Shown in pieces: positions 58,206 to 64,000 of a stretch of 64,000 nt of DNA. Positions within the stretch are counted from its first letter, which is position 1. Each line of letters begins with the position of its first letter. Source of the DNA: Sclerotinia nivalis (taxonomy: Eukaryota; Ascomycota; Leotiomycetes; Helotiales; Sclerotiniaceae). The stretch is taken from positions 1-64,000 of the forward strand of contig JAPEIS010000003.1 in NCBI GenBank assembly GCA_029531795.1, read 5' to 3'. Below the pieces are notes generated by a model. The model did no database searches and was not told the DNA's origin. It saw only the letters and a list, made by a program, of their open reading frames with translations. The translations under genes and the position numbers were made by a program.

Positions 58206-60305
58206 ATCAGCTTCGTTGTATATATTGAATAATTGAATCGTATGATTTCCCTGAATGATATCGATAATTTGAATATCTGTATCTTTGGGATAGTTGGGGG
58301 TTAGGGCTATTAGTGGTTTGAATTCTTTCGAGATGTAGGTCATTGTACAGGGACGAAGATTCGAAGGATAATTTGGAAAGAGTTGGGAAAAGCTAGAATG
58401 AGCAATCGATCTAGTTGAAGAGTAATCTTTCTCAGGGTTTGAAAGGATCTAAGATTCTTGAATGATTATAAGATCGATATCGAATTCTAAGGCAAGTTGA
58501 AGAGCACTTTCGGTAGCTTGAGGACTTTTGTTTAGATTGATTTGAAGAATGTGAATATTGTTGTATAACATTAATTAGATTTCCGAACAATTGTTTGGTA
58601 TATTTCGTATACTTTAGAGCTAGCTTTATGCTCTCCTTTGCAATTAGCGTATTTGATCACTAAATGCTGACAAGGTTTGCCTTTAGCTTGACAAATTAGA
58701 CAAAAATGATCAATTGTAATATGATTATTGTTACAAAGTCCACAAGCTGGAGGTTTTTTGCAATATGATTCGTTATGGTCGAATCCTTGATATTTATTGC
58801 ATTGAGAGGAAGGGGTGGAAGGATAGAATCTTTCAACTCTGACGCTAATATTAGCGATATATAGTCTTTTTCGAATAGGTAATTCTGCTTCCTTTTGTGT
58901 AGCAAATGTAATCACAATTGCTCCTTTTTGTTGAATAGCTTTTTTAGAAGCATTAATGAGCCAATAAGGGGTACCCATTATAATGAGTCTTGAATTGAAG
59001 ATTTTAATTTCGTCTTTAATCAAATCCATTCTTTTTGAACTAGAGAATTCCTTGATTGGGATCTTGTGTATAATCACTTTGTGCTATGGTTTATCGATTT
59101 GAAGTCTTTCTGATTCGAGGATACGATTCCAGACTTCTTTTTTTTCTATAAGGAATTGTACATTGAAAAGGCTATTAGTAGTTAGGATGATATTGTTGCT
59201 TCTAATTGTAGTAATAGCCGAGATAATTGATTCGTTGATACTAGCCTTTTTGAAAGCTTCATTGATCTTGTTTCTTATATGTAATAGTATAAAAGAATTA
59301 AATTGATGAAGAAGTGGATTGATAAGGATTAATTGTTTGCTAGGAATATCATTCTTTTGCTCTATAGGCTTTTGTTTTGTAGAATTCCCTTTGGAAATTA
59401 CTTTCTATTCCCCTACTGATTTGGTAACAATAGCATAACTTGCTTTGTTAATTGGTAAAGCATTTGTTGAAAAAGTAATTGATTGATTAGAAAGGTTGAA
59501 AAGATGATTGGCTTGATTTTCAACCCTTTTGGTAGCCTTTTCGAAATAGAAGATTTGTGATATAATAATATTCGAAGCTCTTATCAATTTTCCTTTTTCG
59601 AGGTATTCACAGAATATTTCGATTAGATCTAGGATCTTCGATTGTTCTTCGGTTTCCTTTTCCAAAAAGGCAACTAAAATAAGAAGATCTCTAGCTTTTT
59701 GAATAGCTTCTTTTGGTTTTGTGGAATTAGATCCTGATTGATTAAATTGTCTGATTCTGGAGTTGATTGATTATCGACGACATTTGTTATTGATTTTAAA
59801 AGGAATCGATCTATTAGGGGATCGGAATGGATCATCTGAGCTGAAAATATCCAATTGGTTTTGCGAATTGAAAGATTGGGCAGGAATAGGACTCAAAAGA
59901 TTGGGTGATCTTTATATTATGAAAGGGTTTCTGGATAGGGGGATTGGATCAATGATGAAAGGACTGGATGTTGGAAAGCCTAGTATCACTATTATTTGTA
60001 GGGGAGTAGATTCAGGAGATGATCCAAGGGATCCTTCTATCGAAGAGTCCATTATTGAACTTGATAAACCTATCAGAGCTTTATACGTTCAAATAAGGAG
60101 AAAAGTTAAAGGAAGTTGGAAAGAGTTTTTACGCGAATTTTCGTGTAAGTTTCGTGTTTTGAGCGACGACGACAGTATCACAACAACTACTGAACCGATT
60201 CACTTGGGAACAATTGGAATGAATTTTGGAAGTATTTCTTTATTAAATAAAGGGAAGAACTGGTTGTATTTCGAAGAAATTTTGTTCTTCGAAATTTGTT
60301 GTGTG
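58206..60305 (-). mobile_element. LINE E3, right piece (5' end, ORF1, start of ORF2)
   Basis: The minus strand from 60305 has the 5' end CACACAACAAATTTCG, the 28-nt hairpin (60268-60295), ORF1 and then the start of ORF2 until E2 interrupts at 58206. It is homologous to E2 over its whole length. E3 begins right after an E4 RT sequence (ILAQKLS), so E3 inserted into E4. Confidence 0.85.
58571..60052 (-). pseudogene. LINE E3 ORF1
   Basis: A 494-codon frame from ATG 60052 (MDSSIEGS) to TAA 58573-58571 with several stops. The preserved end (59077-58571) contains the same cysteine units as E2: YQGFDHNESYCKKPPACGLCNNNH, FCLICQAKGKPCQHLVIKYANCKGEHK. The terminal TAA overlaps the ORF2 ATG as TAATG (58573-58569), a stop-restart arrangement. 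Confidence 0.8.
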
Positions 60306-61998
60306 GGAAAGCTAAGCTTTTGAGCTAGAATTCTTTCACTAATTTTATCTAAACAATTGAGAAGGACAATAACCCTATAAGTTTTTGGAATAGTATAATT
60401 TGGTTTCGAAGGCTTTTTGAGTATTGCTCCTATAGCTTGTTTCCAATAAGAAGGATGGTAATTAAGATTAATCAGATTATTGAAAAGGGTAAAGAAAGCT
60501 TTTGGGATTGCTTTATAAACTCGAATAATGATCTCCTGAGTGATTCCATCTAGGCCCAGACTCTTTCCTTTGATTTTAGTTGAGTAAGCATTAAAGAGTT
60601 CATTTTCCATAAGTTTAGGCCAATCCCACTTTTTCGATTGTTTGTATCCTTCCCATTTGGGTACTGTAGTACTTGAAGGGAGAGGGAATAGAACAAATCT
60701 AAAAGCTAAGCATTTCCCTTCGAAAGAGTTTTCGAGTTGAAAGGAATTGGATCGGATATTCGGAATCCTTTCGGTTTGAAGATTTTTCGTATATAACATT
60801 GCCTTAAAAATCGTTTGGGTATTCTCTTTTTCTAGGAATTCGTTCCAATGATTCTTTTTCGCTGTTTTGATAACTTGAAAGTAATGATTCCTTGCTGATT
60901 GGTATATTTTTTTGAACATATCGTTTTCAGAGTATCGTTTAGTATTTTCATATTCATTTACAAATCGTTTCCGAAAAGCTTTCAGCTCTGAAAACCACCA
61001 GGGCTTTGCCCTTTTGGTTGACTTGATTCTCGGTATACTGATTTCAACCGAATTGGTGATTATTCGGGTGAATTCTATTGCAGCTTTATCCAGTATTTGC
61101 ATTTGCTGGTTTTTGTCGAGAAGAGAATCAAATGAATTGAATTCTAAAATAGTGATATTGAAGTAATCATTAGAATTCAAAATAGTTAAAGACGATAGCT
61201 TTGATTCGAGGGTATTTGTGAATTTGTTCCAATCCACCTGTTTTGTATTGAATCTTGCTAACAGATCAATATTTGTTGAACGAATTCCGGTGCCTTGAAC
61301 TTCAAATAAGATCCCTAAATGATCTGATCCAAGATCAGAAAGAACTTGCCAATCAATAATATTGGAGGATATCGCTTCAGTAGCTAAAATAAGATCAAGA
61401 ACACTTGAATTTATCATATTTGTTCGATAGAAGGTACTAGTCCCTGCTTCATTAAGAAGGGTGAAGTTGTAATCTTCAAACCATTCGGCTAATTGATCGG
61501 CATTGGGGCTTTTATTAGAAAAGGAATCCTATCAAGGGTAGTGAGAATTAAATCTCCTGTAAGAATGGTATGATGAGTGAGAGGGATATTAAAGAGGCAT
61601 CTTTCGATAGTGTAGCCTTTCTTTTGAGCTTGATCAGCTTCGTTGTATATGTTGAATAATTGGATTGTATGATTTCCCTGAATGATATCAATGATTTGGA
61701 TGTCTGGGTCTTTTGGAGAATTGGATGCTAGGGCTACTAGCGGTTTGTAACCTTTCGAAATGTAGATCATTGTACAAGGGCGAAGGTTCGAAGGATTATT
61801 GGGAAGGAGTTGAAAGTAGCTAGAGTGAGCGATCGATCTAGTTGAAGAATAGTCTTTTTCGGGATTCGAAAGGATCCAGGGTTTTTGAATGATTATAAGA
61901 TCGATATTGAGTTCTAAGGTAAGTTGAAGAGCGCTTTCGGTAGTTTGAAAGCTTTTGTTTAAATTGATTTGAAGAATGTGTGTATTGTTGTACAGCAT
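60306..61998 (-). pseudogene. LINE E4 ORF2 (endonuclease and partial RT)
   Basis: Starts at ATG 61998 (MLYNNTHILQINLNK). Endonuclease motifs are IIIQKPWILSNPEKDYSSTRSI, the decayed LTGDLI, and SDHLGILFEV. The open stretch 61417-60318 covers the linker (AKPWWFSELKAFRKRF) and RT fingers (KGKSLGLDGITQEII, PKTYRVIVLLNCLDKISERILAQKLS), ending at the E3 insertion before the catalytic Asp motifs. One frame break lies near 61490. It is non-functional by truncation. Confidence 0.82.
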
Positions 61999-63432
61999 TT
62001 AGAAGGATTTCTTTATAGTTGCTTGGTATATTTCGTATGCTTTGGAATTAGCTTTGTACTTTTCTTTGCAATTAACGTATTTAATTATTAAATGCTGATA
62101 GGATTTGCCTTTAGCTTAACAAATTAAGCAAAAATGACCGGCTGTAGTATGATTGTTGCTATAGAGACTACAGGCTGGAGGTTTTTTGCAAAATGATTCG
62201 TTGTAACCGAATCCTTGACATTTATTGCATTAGGAGAAAGGAATGGAAGGATAGAATCGTTCGATTTTGATGCTAATACCAGCAATATATAGCTTTTTTC
62301 GAATAACTATCTTTGTTTCCTTTTGTATAACGAATGTAATAACTATTGCTCCTTCTTATTGATTAACTCTTTTGGAGGTATTGGTGAGCCAATAGGGAGT
62401 ATTTATAAGAATAAGATCTGAATTAAAGATCTTAATTTCCTCTTTAATTAGATCTATACCTTTTGGGCCTGAGAATTCCTTGATTGGAATTTTATGAATA
62501 ATGACTTTATACTATAGTTTATCGATTTGTATTCTCTTTGATCGAATGATTTGATTCCAGATTTCTTTTTTTTCGATTAGGAATTGTACATTGAAAGAGC
62601 TATTAATGATTAAAATAATATTGTTGCTTCTAATTGTAGTAATGGTTGAAATAACAGGTCCATTGATATCAGCCTTTCTGAAAGCTTCATTAATTTTGTT
62701 TCTTGTATATAATAGTATAAAGGAAATAAATTGATAAAGAGATGGATTGATAAGAATCAATCATTTACTAAAGGTATTTTCCTTTTATTCTGTAGGCTTT
62801 TGTTTTGTAGAGTTTCCCTTTGTAATTATTTTCCATTCCTTTATTGTTTTGGTAACTGAAGTATAGCTTTCTTTGTTTGTTGTTAAAGGATTTGTTGAAG
62901 GAATAATTGAATAATTGGGAAGATTGGAAAGGTGATTAGTCTGTTTTTCAATTCTTTTGGTTGCGTTTTCGAGGTGGAAGATCTGTGAAATGATAATATT
63001 TGAAGCTCTAATAAGTTTCCCTTTTTCAAGATATTCGCGAAATATTTCGATTAGATCTAGGATCTTCGATTGTTCTTCGATATCCTTTTCCATAGAGACA
63101 ACTAGAATGAAGAGGTTTTTCGCTTTTTGGATGGCTTCCTTTGGTTTTGTAGGGCTAAATTCTGAATAACTGAATTGTCTTCTTCGCTTATTATTGAATT
63201 GGAATGTAGAAGAGATAATAGATGATTTGAAAGGATCATCAAAGCTAAGAATATTATATTGAGCTTGGGAATTGAAGGATTGGAAAAAAGTTAAGCTAAA
63301 AAGAATAAATAAAGGATTATTAAAGCTCTCCTCATAAAGGAATAATAAAACCTCCTCTTGAGTTGGAATACCTAAGATAACTCTTGGAAAGCTGAATAGG
63401 ATAATATCGACCATAATGGTCTCTTCGTCCAT
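61999..63432 (-). pseudogene. LINE E4 ORF1
   Basis: From ATG 63432 (MDEETIMVDIILFSFPRVILG) the frame is open for 215 codons to 62785 and then broken. Shared blocks with E2 and E3 are KPKEAIQKAKNLFILVVSMEK, SKILDLIEIFREYLEKGKLIRASNIIISQIF and KINEAFRKADINGPVISTITT (62760-62512). The cysteine units near 62070-62240 are damaged. The stop TAA (62001-61999) directly adjoins ATG 61998 of ORF2. Confidence 0.78.
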
Positions 63433-63625
63433 AATAGAAGAGTTTTTACGCGAATTTTCATATAAGTTTCGTATTTTAAGCAACGACGACAGTATCACAA
63501 CAACTACTGGGCCGATTCATTTGAGAACAATTAGAATGGATTTTGGAAGTATTTCTTTATTAAATAAAGGAAAGAACTGGTCGTATTTCGAAGAAATTTT
63601 GTTCTTCGAAATTTGTTATATGTGT

Positions 63626-64000
63626 AATTCAGAGCACTCTTCCCAAATAGATAGAAGACAAAAGAAATCAGCTATCGATACAGTAATCCTGTTTACTACC
63701 GAAATCGAAAGGAATTCAAGAAACAAAAAGAAAATTTTAGCTCTTTTCCTAAATATCAAAAGGGCCTTCGATTATATATCCAAGAATCGACTCTTAAATA
63801 TCTGCAAGAATCTCAATCTTCCAATTAGTCTTATTATATGGATCTCATCATTTTTGGAAGAAAGATTACTCAAATTTTCGTTCGATGATCAAACCGAAGC
63901 TTTTAAACCAATCAACACCGGAATCCCTCAAGGAAGTCCAATCTCACCAATCCTTTTCCTAATCTATATTCGAGATCTCTTTCAATCGAATTCGGTTGAA
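63626..64000 (+). pseudogene. LINE E5 RT fragment, runs off the window
   Basis: Plus-strand frame homologous to E2 RT (about 55700-56040): SQIDRRQKKSAIDTVILFTTEIERNS, ALFLNIKRAFDYISK (first catalytic Asp changed to Asn) and GIPQGSPISPILFLIYIRDLFQS. It begins abruptly at the 5' end of E4 and continues past 64000, where its YxDD box would lie. Confidence 0.85.

Larger units (their letters stand above)
60306..63625 (-). mobile_element. LINE E4, 5' two-thirds
   Basis: Minus-strand LINE of the same family: 5' UTR hairpin at 63585-63612, ORF1 and ORF2 up to the middle of RT, where E3 interrupts. The 3' remainder is not present beyond E3; the next DNA to the left is element C. Its 5' end abuts a plus-strand RT fragment (E5), so E4 inserted into E5. 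Confidence 0.85.

Noticed and set aside
59763..60323. Plus-strand frame of 186 codons
   Set aside because: It is the complement of E3 ORF1 and 5' UTR; the mirrored stretch also occurs opposite E2.
1..64000. tRNA or rRNA genes
   Set aside because: I saw no cloverleaf with the conserved B-box or any rRNA sequence; a covariance-model scan could overturn this.

Overview
The window starts at a chromosome end. Bases 1-52 are CCCTAA telomere repeats, and the rest is the subtelomere of a filamentous ascomycete. The evidence for that assignment is TTAGGG-type telomeres, short GT-AG introns (46-145 bp) with fungal branch points, a fused tryptophan synthase, a cAMP-receptor-like GPCR, Ty3/gypsy and Tad-like elements, and heavy C-to-T/G-to-A decay of the kind caused by repeat-induced point mutation (RIP). 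A Leotiomycete (Botrytis/Sclerotinia-like) is my best guess, but the sequence alone does not prove it.

Left block, 53 to about 22340: very AT-rich nested transposons. The telomere joins the inside of a Ty3/gypsy element (D, + strand, 53-459 and 15119-18769). D's protease is split by a second element (B, - strand, 460-15118, 146-bp LTRs). B is in turn split by a third (A, - strand, 6731-14110, 255-bp LTRs, target duplication CTTCC) and carries a solo LTR of a fourth family (C, 1350-1759, duplication CGAAT). D lies against a decayed LINE (F, - strand, 18770-22340), which holds a solo LTR of family D (21126-21338, duplication AAATA). Element A has an accessory reading frame of about 375 codons downstream of pol.

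Central gene island, about 22.7-45.4 kb, with normal base composition: a degraded locus (22.7-23.8 kb), a seven-helix GPCR (25515-26787, +), bifunctional tryptophan synthase (26937-29288, -) with a TGAGTCA cross-pathway-control site upstream, the SDH assembly factor SDHAF4 (29919-30398, +), an MFS transporter (33239-35141, +), a GH31 glycosidase resembling alpha-xylosidases (35299-37380, -), an FAD phenol-hydroxylase-type monooxygenase (37976-40100, -), a frameshifted pseudogene (41261-42018, -) and an unidentified multi-exon gene (43391-45402, -) whose 5' end is cut off by a retrotransposon. The first genes are housekeeping or signalling. The transporter, glycosidase and monooxygenase look like accessory nutrient-use genes.

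Right block, 45459-64000: a family-C Ty3/gypsy element (- strand, 3' LTR kept, 5' LTR lost) carries an antisense accessory frame with a Zn2Cys6-like cysteine cluster and a coiled coil. It is followed by LINE copies nested in one another: E2 (+, 52247-58205, complete, 14-bp duplication) inside E3 (-), E3 inside E4 (-), and E4 abutting E5 (+). All catalytic frames are broken by stops or substitutions expected from RIP. No rRNA, tRNA or CRISPR array was recognised.
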